Notes: generated by a model from the letters alone, not told the origin. A DNA stretch of 64,000 bases from Lyophyllum atratum (GCA_014905825.1 JACGCN010000009.1:1116001-1180000), one strand, 5' to 3'. Shown: positions 33,620 to 45,764, numbered from the stretch's first letter. Translations and numbers: made by a program.

Positions 33620-36231
33620 TTAGCTGGTGAACGCGCGCTCTCGCCCGCAGAACCTGCTACTTTTCTCACGCCGTTTTCGGTCGATATTACGAAGCGATGT
33701 AGATGACGGACAAGAAACCCCCCCTCCGCCCGCCCTGTGGACGACGTTTTGTTGAAGTTTTTTTGGGCTACCACGCACTGCATGGTTCTTGTTCTGCGAA
33801 TTGGTTACAGATGTACCATATGACGTTGATGTGAATGCTTCGTTGTAAAGATGTATAGTAATGTTAATAGTACATATGATCACTGTCGGCGTCGTCTGAG
33901 TAAGTGAGTCTCGATGTCGCGAGGTCGCCAAGTACGTGAAGCTGATATGGAGTGTCGGCGACGTGCGACGGCATGGGCGCGACGAGAATTCACCTGCAAT
34001 GGCGCTGTCAAAACCGCTGGCGTCCATGCGCTGCAGCGTGGTCTAGGGGCGGTGGTGAAGAGAAGTGGCTTAGAAATGCATGTGTTGACGCGACTGAGAA
34101 GGCGAAGACTTCACGCATTCTTAGATATCAGTGACTATATATTTAAACATAAATACATTGAATCACTGCGCTTCAGTCAACGTACAGGGCAGGCGAGCGT
34201 GACGAGGGAGCTTTGCGGGTCATGGTCGTGGCTTCTGTGACCTGTTGGATGGTTTGCTTTGAATGCTTGAATCGCGCTTGGTATATGTCGGATGGTATCA
34301 ATCGAGCCATGCCACTATCCGAGGTAGAGAATTTCCCCCTGCGTGAGGGAGAATTACAGCAGGGTGCGGTACTGAGCGCAAAGGAGTCGAACACCTGCAA
34401 GACGCGTGAGCAACAACTATGAGTCACGTAAGGACAAAGATTCTCACCAAGTTCTCTCTTGGCGAAGAACAGCAGATCCTGGACGGTAATAAAGTTGACG
34501 AATGCGTCGCCAACATTACATCCTGCATAAGAGATGAGGTTGATTACCAATCCTCCGGTCCTCAAAAGTACGTACCGTTCTGGAAATCCATCCGCAAGTA
34601 GAGGAAATCGATTTTACGCGAAGAGACTTTTCCAATATACGCGATGAGATCCTTGTCGCTCATTTTGTTCGGTATGTTTTTAATCATCATCGTAGTGCGC
34701 GTGTCTTGGCCGTCTTCGATTCGACCGATGTTTAATTGGTTGTGTTCGATGGTCGCGCGTGATTCGCGTGCACTGACTGACGGACCCTGCAAAGGCCCGG
34801 GTGTAGCTCCAGCTACGCGAGATGTATGCGGCGAACTTGGCGGGAGCGTCGAGCGAAACATAGGTTGATAAGCCTCGGCGGCAGGATCGAAGTGAAGCGG
34901 AGTATCCTGTCGATTCGGAGAGATGTGAGGGGTACTAAGGCCTCCGACGATAGGCGTTTGTGGACCACCATACGGTACGCTTTGTAGGGAGGGATCAACC
35001 ATTCCTGGAGCCTCTGAAAACCAAGTTTCACCAACGAAAGAGCGAGGCATCATGGTCATCGCGTGTTCGAAATTTAAGTTCGCCATGTTGGCAGGCGGAG
35101 CGTACATAGGTTGGGGATAGGGAGTGTCATATTCATATCCAAATCCAGGAGCCGGAGGTAACTGGGGCATGAACTGCACATTTTGGGGTGGTTGCATTGC
35201 CCGTTCACGTTGCTGAGAGTATGGGGAGGGCGTCGAGCACGGAACGTAGCAGTCACTGGTTGCGGAACTCCGACTACCTCGAGACGGGCAGTAATAACAA
35301 TCGTGATAACTAGAAAGCTCGGAGTGACGATTGGATTCTGCTCCAGCTTCTCAAGTCCACGCCCGTCCATCGAGTCCGTGGGCTCTATCGAAGCTCTGCT
35401 CTGGCGGGTGGCTGGGTAGCCCTCCGGGAGCGCTATAGAGAGCATCGTTGGAACGTGATTGTTCCAGATTTTCGTGCGACGAAGTGACGATCGCTATGTT
35501 CTCTACGGGGTGAGAAGTATAGAAGTATGGGGGAGAAGGAGCCGGAGATCGAGGAAGGGGATTGATGAATACGTCTTGACCTTGACTAACAATCCGAGGT
35601 CGCGACTGGGCATCTCTGATGTAGCGAAACCTCTCCCTCGTGTGCAAATACTGACCGAGCGGCCCAAAATACAAAGCCGCTTCGCCGGGATGCCCTGGGA
35701 GCGTAGTTGGGAAGATGACGCGATTTTGCGAGGCGTCGAAGGCGGCGCCAGCTGTGGATTGGATAAAAAGGTGCTCCCGAGATTGTTGTCTGGCGTGAGT
35801 CAACTCGGAAAGGTCTTCGCGTCCAAAAACTCTAAGCTTCATGCCAAAAAAAATTTGTCCGACGATGGAACTGTAGGCAGAAACTGCACATCGAACGTCA
35901 TAATAATCGATACGGAATGTCTTCACTTGGGGCTGCTGTGGAGGACCGGAGATCAGCGAATGTGGGCATCGCTTGAGATATTTCCTACCTGCTTTACATC
36001 GACTTTGTCGTCTGCCGACGAGAACGATCGGAGACCGCCGAAAGATTTGAGGAAACTTTTCAGCATGCTGAGGTTGATCCCACTTCTGAAGACGCCGCGA
36101 CCACGGTCGCAGAACTCGGAACAGTACCGTGTACATATTTTTATGACTTACATAAAAACCAAAGAACGACAAACAATTGATGGCGAACGTGACCTATTTT
36201 CACGATAAAACCTACTACTAAAGTAGCAGGA
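33620..36231. mobile_element. 2.6-kb element sharing both ends with the 7.5-kb element and carrying a Mei2-like fragment
   Basis: The left end (33620-33665) matches 7459-7500 over about 38 bp: ACGCGCGCT, TCGCC, then GCAGAACCTGCTACTTTTC. The right end (36208-36231) matches 7963-7984: AAAACC then the hairpin CCTACTACTAAAGTAGCAGG. CCTGCTACTTT and AAAGTAGCAGG form subterminal inverted repeats. The interior is unrelated to that of the small element and holds a truncated minus-strand Mei2-like gene. Shared ends with different contents and a captured, intron-containing host gene suggest a non-autonomous Helentron/Helitron-type element (inference). I saw no flanking duplication here. Confidence 0.6.
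34173..36172 (-). pseudogene. Mei2-like RNA-binding protein fragment (two RRM regions), probably captured by the element
   Basis: Mei2-type proteins are RNA-binding regulators of meiosis. Near 35890-35820 an RRM-like block reads FRIDYYDVRCAVSAYSSIVG. A Ser/Pro/Gly-rich linker follows. The C-terminal Mei2 RRM begins RTTMMIKNIPNKMSDKDLIA and IDFLYLRMDFQNG (about 34700-34590). It continues across an intron (34530-34580) as CNVGDAFVNFITVQDLLFFA and ends KRELG at about 34446. The usual rest of this RRM (WNxxSSEKVxxxSYAxxQG) is not found; sequence after the next intron is unrelated. RNP1 reads GDAFVNF where GYAFVNF is usual. The N-terminus stops 59 bp from the element's right end. Both ends appear cut off by the element, so I call it a captured fragment, though a short expressed protein is possible. 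Confidence 0.7.
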
Positions 36232-38454
36232 ATGTCCGTCGATGATTCAAGTTTTTCAAGTTGGAATTTCAGGGTATTATGGTATGTTATGTATCCTGTT
36301 ATTTGTAAGGTTATGTGGCCCAGCTGGTTTGAGCGCAGGTGTAAGCTGCTCCTTTTGCGAGGCTTCGAGTTCAAGCCCATCAAAATGCTTCTTTTTGCAC
36401 CAATTCGTGGGGGCAGACAATGTATTGGTTTTAATCGGGGGGCTCGCTTTAGACACGAGAGCAGCTCAGCGTCGCGTTACAATTTTACCTGATGTGCACC
36501 GGGAGAGCAAACGAGACGTACGACGATTACGAGGGCAAGTGATAACTTAGCACAGCCGACTCATAAATTAGCAAGCTACAAAAACTACACAAAAGCAAGA
36601 GTGTTACATATAAAGGCTACGAGGAGACATGGTCTATGTAGCCCGTGGTCTGTCATTGCCCGCTGCCGCCAATCCAATCGCGTGGCTTAGATTAGGAGGG
36701 GTCAGCAATTGTGATGGCACTTGCTGGAGAGGCTTAAGCAAAGCAACCTCGTTACATATAAATTCATTCTATGTAGATACACCTCTTCTGACATGGCACC
36801 GAACACCATCGCCGTTCCTCGTCGTTCCCGCGAGCGATGGCTAGTAGCGTTCTCGTAGATTTGTAGTAATCCAAGATGCGAGCGAGTGCGAATGACGATC
36901 TGCGAAAAACAGGGGAAAAATTTCTTCAAACCAGTGAGCACGACGAGGAGCGAAGATACTCACGACTTGAGATTTCTGCGCCCGACCGTCGCTCAATCCT
37001 GCAGTGGTCGCGATGGTCAGAATGGGAGCCGTCCAAAATTGGATCCGGTTGCGGAGAGCCCGAGTACCCGTGCAGCAGATGGGAACCTCCTACCAAATCG
37101 GTAGTGGCTGTGCATGTTATGTGTTATGTGGGACATAACCATCGACGGGCATAACACATGAGCCTGATGCTGTGATGCACTTGGCTTTGAAGGGTCGATT
37201 GCGTAGACTGATATGGCTCCTCAGACGCGTCGAGAATGTCGAAGCCGAATACATGCATGAGTATCAAGGCGGACCGGCCTATAACCCCGTCTTGACCATC
37301 CTATTCTCCCGGACTTTGCTTCATGGTCGGCTTCCATGGTGCGCATTTCGCCGCATGGGCAAGTGGCCTCAGATCAGTAGGCTCAATCTCGCCGCCTTCT
37401 TCCGAGTCGTCCTTTCTTATCGCGCTTCCCTCGTCCCATTCGGAATTCCCGTGTTGGTCATGCTACCCGGACTTCATTCCGCTGGCTGATCCAAGATACA
37501 CGACATCTACCGCGACTGACAGCAAGATGCGCGAGCTCCGAAGCCGTGCCAATGGCCTCCGCATGCCCATGTTGTACAGCCTGTGAACTATGGGTAGACA
37601 TTGGCAGTTTTGCATCTATGAAGACACCGACCGGGGCCACCCCGCCAAGCCTAGTATCTCCGAAAGAGCCATAGTTCGATGACGTTGCCGAAGCGTACAC
37701 GTTGGTCGAACCTGATCGAAATACGAATGCCCTGCGTCACATCAGCATGACTGAATGATGAGACTTTCAAATACTTGCCTCATTTGGCAATTTTACGCCA
37801 CCAATGCGAGACTCGTTGTCTTACTGTGACGTACGTCATGTTCCTGATCTTTCCCATCTTCATTGGAATGAGAGGCCACTAGCCCCATACCTCTTCGGTC
37901 CAGGTGCGATGAACGCGTTTCGCTATCATATGAATCCGCCAGCGCAACAGGCAATGCAGAGATCAATAACGTAGTCGCGGACAATGCAGCACAACCAACA
38001 GATGGCGTTCCGCCGTGCTCAAACCTCAGCCGCAAAAAAAGACGAGCCTCCAACCGAATCCAAAGACACAACCAAGGTCATCAGTAGCCGTATATTTCGT
38101 AAGGTAGTATAATATCTAACATCAACATGAAACGTGTAAGCGCACTGCCAAACGCCTAAATATTGTACGTGAAAGATGTATAGGGGGGAATGCGGCGGGG
38201 GGCAAGTGTCAGTGTCGTAGATGGCAATAAGCATAGCATGGACATAAGGATCTATCGCGCGTGTTACGCATGCGCGCAATGGGAACGGAGGGGGTGACGC
38301 GTGGGTGGGTTCTAGGGTGAGTATCGAGACAGTAGCAGGTGTCGCCAAGTAATACAGAGATCACAATCTTTTTGCTGGCTGGAAAGTTGGGCAGATAAGG
38401 ACCCGCCCAACTCACGGCCTGTCCCTATCCCTGGTCTCCCATCCCATCGCCAAC
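36232..38454. other. 2.2-kb stretch with no gene that I can support
   Basis: Short ORFs on both strands lack recognisable domains or consistent coding character. On the minus strand near 37700, GIRISIRFDQRVRFGNVIEL followed by WLF looks protein-like and may be a decayed fragment of an unknown gene, but no second exon could be joined. The right end contains the LCB2 3' flank. Confidence 0.45.
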
Positions 38455-40719
38455 TCACTCATGTTCCTGCGCCATCCCCGCCAACTCCACCGCATTCGCC
38501 AGCACCTTCTCCAGACTCCACCGTTCCCTCTTCGCCACCCCATGTTTCAAATCCAGCACATCCCCCACATCATAACACGCGCGCAGCACGGAGTCCACAT
38601 CCTCCTTCGTATGCGCTGCACTGACGCAGAACCTCACGCGCGACGTGACAAGGGGCGTGGCGGGGTATGCGACCACCACGACGATGATGGGCGTCTGGCG
38701 ATCCTTCATCATCCGATGGAACATGCACATCTTTCCCGGGTTGAACAGCAGCAGAGGCACGATGGGCGAGGCGGGGTGGCCATACGTGATGAAGCCGAGC
38801 TTGATGAGGCCGTTGTGGAGGTAGCGGGAGTTGAAAGCGAGGCGGCGCAAGCGAGAGCGGCCTTCTGTTCCGGAAGAGAGCAACGGAGGGAGGGTGAGCC
38901 AATTGGGCAGGGCAGATTGGGGCGCGGGGCCGGGGTGAGCGGCCGGGGTATCGATAGGTACGACTGCGCCTGAGGTAGAGGAGGGGGTCGGGGTGGCAAC
39001 GCCCATGATGCTGGCCATGCTGGCGAGGACCTGGGTGAGAACGGGCGGGGTCATTGCTTCACCGTAAGGCCCAAGGTGCCCTCGCACCCGCAGCCTGTCG
39101 ATGAGCGCCTTGTTCCCTGCGAGATATCCACCGGCCGCACCAAACGATTTGGTAAATGTACCCATGAGAATGTCAATCTTGCGCGGGTCGATGCCAAAGT
39201 AGTCTGCTACGCCGCGTCCGTGAGGTCCCAGAGCGCCGATAGAGTGCGCCTCGTCAACGAAAAGATAGAACTGGGAAGAGATAAGATAAGATATATGCAG
39301 GACAGCTAAGTACACACCTTGTACTTTTCCTTGAGCTCCAGGACGGCAGGCAAGTTGACAAGCGTTCCCTCCATACTGTAAAGGCCCTCCACAATGACGA
39401 GAATCTTTTTCCACGGACGATGGGTCTTCGGCTGGCCTTGACTGATCACCTCCCGTAAGAGCGACTCGAGGCTCCCCATATCATTATGTTTGAACATGCG
39501 TACATGTGCCCCACTAAGACGCGTCCCAAACCGAATCGACGCGTGATTAAGCTCGTCCGAGATCACAAGAGACCCCTTGCCAACAAGGGCCGGGATATAT
39601 GCCGAATTGGTCGCGAAACCCATAGAGCTAATCAACGCGTCCTCCATGCCCACAAACTGAGCGACAAGCGCCTCGGTGACGGTGTGCAGCTCACTCGAGC
39701 CTCCTTCCAAACGTGCACCACATGTGGAGATACCGTACCGTCGGATGGCCTCCTCTACGGCATCGGCACATCCGCCCCGTGCCTGGGCGAAACCGAGGTA
39801 GTTGTAAGATGAGATATTGAGGGCGCGTGTTCGGGTTCCAGTGAGAATTTGGGTGTGGTTGTAGTCAGGAGAGATGCGGTCGAGGAGGAGGATGGTACGG
39901 CCTGCGACGCCGGTGACGGGTTGGGAGAAGCATTCATCCATACGGGTCTTCAGACGGCGAGTGTAGAATGAATCGAAGTCAGAGTTAAGTGGTGCGTAAC
40001 CCTGGAAGGAATATGTCAGAATGGATTACGGAAAGGCGCGTCAGGAGTTGGACGAAGATCGACGGAAAACCCAATAAAAGCTTGGCCTGGTGACAGCGCG
40101 TAAAAAGCAGCTAACCCAGGTGGTAACACCGCCGTCGCGAAATACGCCATGCGAGAGGAATAAAAGGCTGAACGACACTCACATTGCGCGGCACGAGATG
40201 GGTATAAGATCTTGGACTGAACCTCTTGCCGACAAAGTCACGAATATGGCCAATAACGATGAGAATGAGGTAGCTGATGTACGTCGAGAGCAGGATGTAA
40301 TACGGCGGGTCCTGCTCGACGTGTGCCGGCACCGGCTCTCCAGGTGTGTGCTGTGAAGTCAACCGGTACTCCTCATTGGCACAGTGCCCAAACTCCGTGT
40401 GGACGGTGCTGAAGACCTGCTCAGATGTAGGTGGGCGAGCAGGGAGTGAGAGACCGTCTGTGTTGTTTTCGGAGTCGGACTCGTTGAGCACGGTATCCTC
40501 CGAGGAAGAGGTGACGGAAGACGAGAGGGAGAGTGCGGGGGTGGTGGTGGGGGTCCTGCTGCTGCGAGCACGGGCGTCCGCCTGGGACAAGGCAGAGAGA
40601 TAGGACGCTGCAGACGCCATGGGGGCCAGAGTCTGTGAGGAGCGTTTCTTGAACATGGATGGGGTGGGGGAGGATATGTTGAGGGCCATCGGGGACGGCA
40701 GAGGTGACGCGGCAGGCAT
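38455..40719 (-). CDS. LCB2: Serine palmitoyltransferase catalytic subunit 2
   Basis: Condenses serine and palmitoyl-CoA to 3-ketosphinganine, the first committed step of sphingolipid synthesis, at the ER with LCB1. I prefer the ATG at 40719 (MPAASPLPSP) or 40689 (MALNISSPTPSMFKKRSSQT); the frame is open further upstream to 40890. The N-terminus is disordered and Ser-rich. A membrane segment follows (YYILLSTYISYLILIVIGHI), then the alpha-oxoamine synthase fold: NISSYNYLGFAQARGGCADA, GISTCGARLEGGSSELH, LVISDELNHASIRFGTRLSG, FVDEAHSIGALGPHGRGVAD, and the PLP-lysine motif GTFTKSFGAAGGY. The TGA is at 38455-38457. Introns lie near 39270-39316 and 40003-40183. An 80-residue Ser/Pro/Ala insertion near 38890-39020 is unusual. 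All catalytic motifs are intact. Confidence 0.95.
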
Positions 40720-40903
40720 GTGTGCTGCGACGACGGGGACGACGACGGCAGAGTGTGCAAACGGGCGTTGTCCTCTCAAAAATCGGACACGGAGCCTGTA
40801 GCCGCTTACGTCCGGAATTTCAGGTTTCAGAATCACATCATGTTGAACAGTCATCCATATCATCTCATCCAATCTGAATCTCATATCCATACTCCACTAT
40901 AAT

Positions 40904-43134
40904 CTACTCGATCAATTTCCCACTCGACCACCCAGCGATTGTCGGCGTCTTCTTCAGCCATGCAATCAGCTCGTCCCGCCGCACCTGCGTACCCTTGTCA
41001 GATCCCTCGGTCTTGACTTTGACCTTCTGTCCATCTACAAACTGCCATTTCTGCTCCTTCACCCTCACAAACCCAGCTTCGAGCTCCTCAGGGGCAATAA
41101 TGATGGCAAACGGCACTTCATCCTTCTCACTCGCCGCAAACTGCGCTTGATGCTTTGGCTTGTTCTTCGCCAAAAAGTCCGTCTACGCACATCGCCATCA
41201 GCCACCAAATAAATGTCAAAGAACGCGTAGTACACACCTTGATCCCTGCCTGCCGCAGCTCCTGCACAAGACCTATACGCTGCGCGAGTAACCCATCACC
41301 CATACTCACGACATATGCCATCGTCTCCTTGCTGCGCATGCCCTTCTCTGCCCATTTCGGCCATACCAGGGCAAACACACGATCCAAACCAATGCTCACG
41401 CCGATACACGGCAAGTCCTGTGCCTTCTTGCCCTCCGCCGCCGCCGCCGCGTTGAACATCCCGACGAGCCCGTCGTAGCGTCCGCCAGCCGCGATCGACC
41501 CAACGCCCACTTGCGACTCATCGACCTCCTCCTCCTCGCCTTCCGCCACTTTAGGCTTCTTCGCCTTCTTAAACAAAGAAACGGCTGCAGCGGTCGCACC
41601 GTCTGCGGGGGCCAAGGCGTTAGCGGCTCCAAAGCCCGGCGGTGCAGAAGCCTCGACGATCGCCTCGTAGATGATTCCGGTATAGTAATCAAGTCCCCGT
41701 GCAAGCGAGAGGTCGAACGAGAACTGTATTCTGATCGTCAATATAACGAACATGTAGAAATTAACACGAGTGACTCACCTTGTCCATCACTTGGTACGCC
41801 TCAAGAAGGTCAAAGAGGATGCCCATCTCGCCGAGACCCTCTTTCGCTCTCTGGTTCGCGGTGAGAACGGGGTCAGCGTTGAGGGTCGCGAGCAGATCCC
41901 GACCGCCTGTACTTGAGTTAGCTAGCTATATCAAAAGAAACGATCGTCCCAACCTTTGTGCTTCACGTATTCGCCAATTTTGTCTGCGATCGCAGGATCC
42001 AGGCCTTTCTCCTCCGTCATCTCCTTCTTGACTTCCGCCCACGGAAGCTGCACGAGTGGATTAGTGTCCACGTAAGGATTATGTATCATATACGGACGCA
42101 CCTTGTCTAGTTTATCAACCGCAGACGAGATGGGGCGGATTTTGTCTGCTGCAACACCGCACACCTCGAAAATTCCATCCAGAATTTTCCTGTTATTGAG
42201 CTAGAAAACACCATTAATACCACCAGCTGCCAGAACGACTGCCTACATACCTTGATCGTGAACTCGCCAACATCCAATTTCCCGAGTACAGTACAGAGCA
42301 TACTGAGCAATTCCGCATCAGAAATCATGAGGTCCCCAGTCCCCGAGATATCAAAATCCTACGTCAAATCATCAGCCCCAGTCCCACGAACCCACAAGAA
42401 AAAAATTCCTCCTCACAGCCTGCGAAAACTCCCTCATCCTCCCCTTCGACATAACAGGATTATCCCTCCTATACACCTTCCCCACCTGCCACAACTTCGT
42501 ATGCGTATTATTCGCCCCCATCATCGCCAAATACCGCGCCAGCGGCACCGTATGATCATACCTCAACGCAAGCTGCTCCCCCCCCTGGTCCATCAGATCA
42601 AAAATCAGCTTCGCGTCCTCCCCATACTTCCCCGCCAAAATATCCTTCCTCTCAAACACAGGCGTGTCCAGACAGCTCCCGCCATAGCTCGTGAAGCAGT
42701 CCTTGACTATCCGCTCAATATGCTCGCGGCAGTACATCTCCGCGGGTCCGTAATCCCGCGTGCCCTGTGCTTGAGGGGTGCCCCGTCAATAATCCCATCC
42801 CCATTACACAACACAACAGCCAGGAGGCGCGGGTGCGTACCTTTGCAGTCTTAAGCATCATCCTTTCCCGCTTCTTCCCCCCATCCTTCGCGCCCGCGCC
42901 CGCAGCAGCACCCTTCGCCTGCGCGAGTGTCTTTTTCAGATCGCCGAGCTTCTGCTTAGCCTCGCTGATGACCTCCGGGGCTGCTTTCTGGGTGCGGAGG
43001 TCGTTGAAGTGGGCGGTGTGTTGCTCGATTTGCTGCTCGAGGGCTTCGGTGGTGGCCATGATGTGGATGGGTCTAAAGGCAAGACGAACGGGTAATCGAT
43101 GGAGACGGAATGCACTTCTGACCAGTAAAAGCAT
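40904..43134 (-). CDS. HTS1: Histidyl-tRNA synthetase with WHEP domain and alternative mitochondrial start
   Basis: A class II synthetase for tRNA-His. The internal ATG at 43059 starts [20 protein letters not shown], a WHEP-like helical hairpin. An in-frame ATG at 43134 adds 25 residues ([20 protein letters not shown]...) with five arginines and no acidic residue, a mitochondrial-type presequence. Catalytic blocks are GTRDYGP at 42750; [34 protein letters not shown] (motif 2); [20 protein letters not shown] (HisA); [16 protein letters not shown] (HisB); [14 protein letters not shown] (motif 3). A C-terminal anticodon-binding domain ends GWSSGKLIE, with TAG at 40904-40906. Introns lie near 41185, 41740, 41905, 42045, 42200, 42360 and 42780. 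Dual cytosolic and mitochondrial products from one HTS1 gene are known in yeast. Confidence 0.95.
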
Positions 43135-43597
43135 TCCGTTCCAAAAATCGATATGATCGGCCGTGACTCTGTCGTGACTCGACAACCCGTGACCCCGATC
43201 ACACTATCTCGATTCTCATATCTTAGTCTATGCCTAGACCTGGGCCTGAACTCCAGTCGCCTTGTCAGTACTACTTCAGTTATCGCGATATTTTATCTGA
43301 ATGAGAATGCGTAATGTTCAATCGGAAAAATGGGGCGTTCGGTTTTGGAATTGCGTGAGGGGGGTACATAATAACTTGTTACGGTAATCATCACACTCCA
43401 TACACCCTAATTAAATATACCAAATCCGTAACGGCTGGTGTCGAGACTAGTCTATGCCAATCTTTCAAATTTTGGAAGCAGTGGTTGCACGAAAAATAGT
43501 CCTTGTTGCTTCTAAGTATGTAGGTATAAAGGTATAAATTGGTAAGGTAATTTTCCTCCTCTTCCTCGCGACCCCCTCCCCCAATACCGCAGCATAT

Positions 43598-45499
43598 TTA
43601 CTCGATCAAACTGCAAACACGAAAGGATGAGCGAGAAGCCGCGAAAAGATAGAAAAAATACGAACGAAGGCTCCTTCTCCAGGTTGACATGGATGCTGGC
43701 ATGCTTGGGAACACCATTGATACGGTGGTACGCATTCAAGTTCTTGTGCATGGTAATTTGGAAGACTGAAGCAGATCCTTGACTGTACGAATGAAGTAAA
43801 TCAGCCGACCTTAAAGCACGGAAGAGAGCCACGTACCGACTAATAATGGTACTGTACGCGAGGAAAAAGGCCCAGATCCTGAACCAGCGGTCACCGTACT
43901 TGGCGAGGACCTTCTCCTTATTTGAGAGCCAGTTCTTGTACCAGTGGAAGATAGTCGCCGAGTAGTGGACACCGAGGACATCGACGTTCTTGATCTCAAA
44001 GCCTGCGCCTTCCAGCTAAATGTTGCGAACATGTCAGTTCGCACTCAAAGAGATGGGAAAAGTCCGCCCGCACCTTGTTGATGACCCAGCCAAGCGAGCA
44101 GCTCGCGTCTGCACCAGGGAAGACATACTTGTTCATGAAAAGACCCCAGATGAGGTCCTCGAATTGCCAAGAGGGACGGATGCCGGCGACCTGGAAGACG
44201 AAGGTGCCATTATCGTCGAGGAGGTCATAGACTTGGCTGAGGAACTGGGAGTAGCGGCGGATACCGACGTGCTGAGGGGAGTTTTAGATACGTGAAAGGA
44301 GCGAGAGTAAACAACAAACCTCGGCCATCTCGAGGCTAACGATCTTCGTATAAGCACCTTTTCCAGCAGGGAGGTCACGGAAGTCGGAGCAGATGATGCG
44401 GGCCTTGTCAGCGGAGACCTGTGTGGGAAAAACGGGTTAGAGGTGATTCCTAAACATGACACTCGTCAACGAAGGGAAGACCTACGCCGTTCTTCGCGAT
44501 GCGTTCAGTACCGAATTTGGCCTGGTTAATTCCGAGGGTAACACCAGTCGCGTCACATCCATAGTTCTTGGCCGCATAAGCCGTGAGGGTTCCCCATCCG
44601 CAGCCAATGTCAAGGAGTCTGCGCAACGCGTCAGCTTTTATACAGAAAAGTTCGACGACCAAACGTACCTGTCAGTAGGCTGCAAGTCGAGTTTCTCACA
44701 AACGATGGCGAGCTTGTTGTCCTGGAGGGTCTCAAGGGACTGTTCAATGGTATTATCCGTGATGACGCCAGAGGTATAGATCATGCGTGGGCCAAGGAAC
44801 CATTCGTAGAAATCATCTCCGCCTATCGAGGTGTGAATAAAGGCCGACGAGTAAAGAACAAAGCGACTTACGGTCATAGTGCCCCCTGACTTGTTCCTGG
44901 TCCTGCTCCTGGGTGTGGGATACGACCTCGGGGATCAAGATGGTGAACACGTATTTGAACAACTCCGGGGTGAAGGTCATGCGGGCCCAGTCATGACGAT
45001 GCTCCAGGATATCCAACACGTCGCCTGGACGCGCCAAGAGATGCTACGTGTCAACATACGAATATCCGCATCCGCCGTAACGACACAACGCACCGTTGAA
45101 CTCGATTTTCCCGTCAAAGTAGGCATCGTGGAAGACCTGCATGGGAATCTTGTTCTTGCCGCTGTAGAGTCTCTTCATGTCTGCGTCCTTGATAGTGATG
45201 TACTCTTCGATGTCCTTGCCGGGAAGGACGACCTTCTCGTTCCTGCGAGCACCGTACATGCTAATTAGTGTCCAGTAGGCAACGGTGGTGGGGACGCCTG
45301 ATATGACCAGGAGGAAGAGGTAGGTCTTGAAGCCGCCACGGTTAACGAGGGGCAGGAAGGACTTGAGGAGATAGGGAACGACAACTACGCAGGCCGCGAG
45401 ATGGTAGTTGTTGAATGCGCCATTGCCCTCAGCGAGGCCAACGACGGGGGCATTCTTTATCGCGGGCGAACTGGTTGCCCTCACAGTGGAAGAGGACAT
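43598..45499 (-). CDS. Sphingolipid C9-methyltransferase-type enzyme (SAM-dependent, membrane-anchored)
   Basis: Fungal members methylate C9 of the sphingoid base of glucosylceramides. The ATG at 45499 starts MSSSTVRATSSPAIKNAPVV. Two membrane segments follow (YHLAACVVVVPYLLKSFLPL and YLFLLVISGVPTTVAYWTLI), then SMYGARRNEKVVLPGKDIEE. The catalytic domain has a cyclopropane-fatty-acid-synthase-like fold: RGHYDRGDDFYEWFLGPRMI, YTSGVITDNTIEQSLETLQD, SAM motif I LLDIGCGWGTLTAYAAKNYG, IVSLEMAEHVGIRRYSQFL, FVFQVAGIRPSWQFEDLIWG. The last exon is uncertain: after KEPSF a splice leads to a stop at either 43598 or 43512. Six introns are visible. The 5' exon is partly duplicated at 54.2-54.5 kb. A general SAM sterol or cyclopropane methyltransferase is the alternative label. 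Confidence 0.85.
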
Positions 45500-45601
45500 G
45501 ACAGGAGGTGAGAGAGCCAGTGACGCGACTTTTTTTGATTTAAGCGTAGCAGTTGTTTGCGGGTGCTTGCATGTTGGACGCGAAGAAGGCCAAAAATAAA
45601 T

Positions 45602-45683
45602 TGAGTCGACCCAGGTTCGAACTGAGGACCTTCTGTGGTGTGACGTGTTAGACAGATGCGATAACCAGCTACGCCATCGACCC
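45602..45683 (-). tRNA. tRNA-Val (anticodon AAC), 8-nt intron
   Basis: On the minus strand the gene starts GGGTCGATGGCG (45683) and ends GTCGACTCA (45602). Acceptor stem GGGTCGA pairs with TCGACTC, with A as discriminator. The D-arm is GCGTAGCTGGTTATCGC; anticodon stem TCTGT/ACAGA; loop CTAACAC; T-arm CTCAGTTCGAACCTGGG. An 8-nt intron (CGTCACAC) follows position 37. The mature length is 74 nt. Confidence 0.93.
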
Positions 45684-45764
45684 TGTATTGACCGGTCCGA
45701 TGAGTATACGACCCGAACGCTCAGTTGACCTCGCCCCCTTCAATATACAGTCCTCCATGGTCCG

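Noticed and set aside
35459..36208. Plus-strand 249-residue frame
   Set aside because: Antisense shadow of the Mei2-like exon; no recognisable motif, whereas the minus strand encodes RRM-like sequence.
36232..37586. Several 80-100 residue ORFs as genes
   Set aside because: No domain, no signal peptide, no consistent coding strand and no joinable exons.
42252..42854. Plus-strand 200-residue frame
   Set aside because: Shadow of histidyl-tRNA synthetase exons on the minus strand; Pro/His/Arg-rich with no domain.
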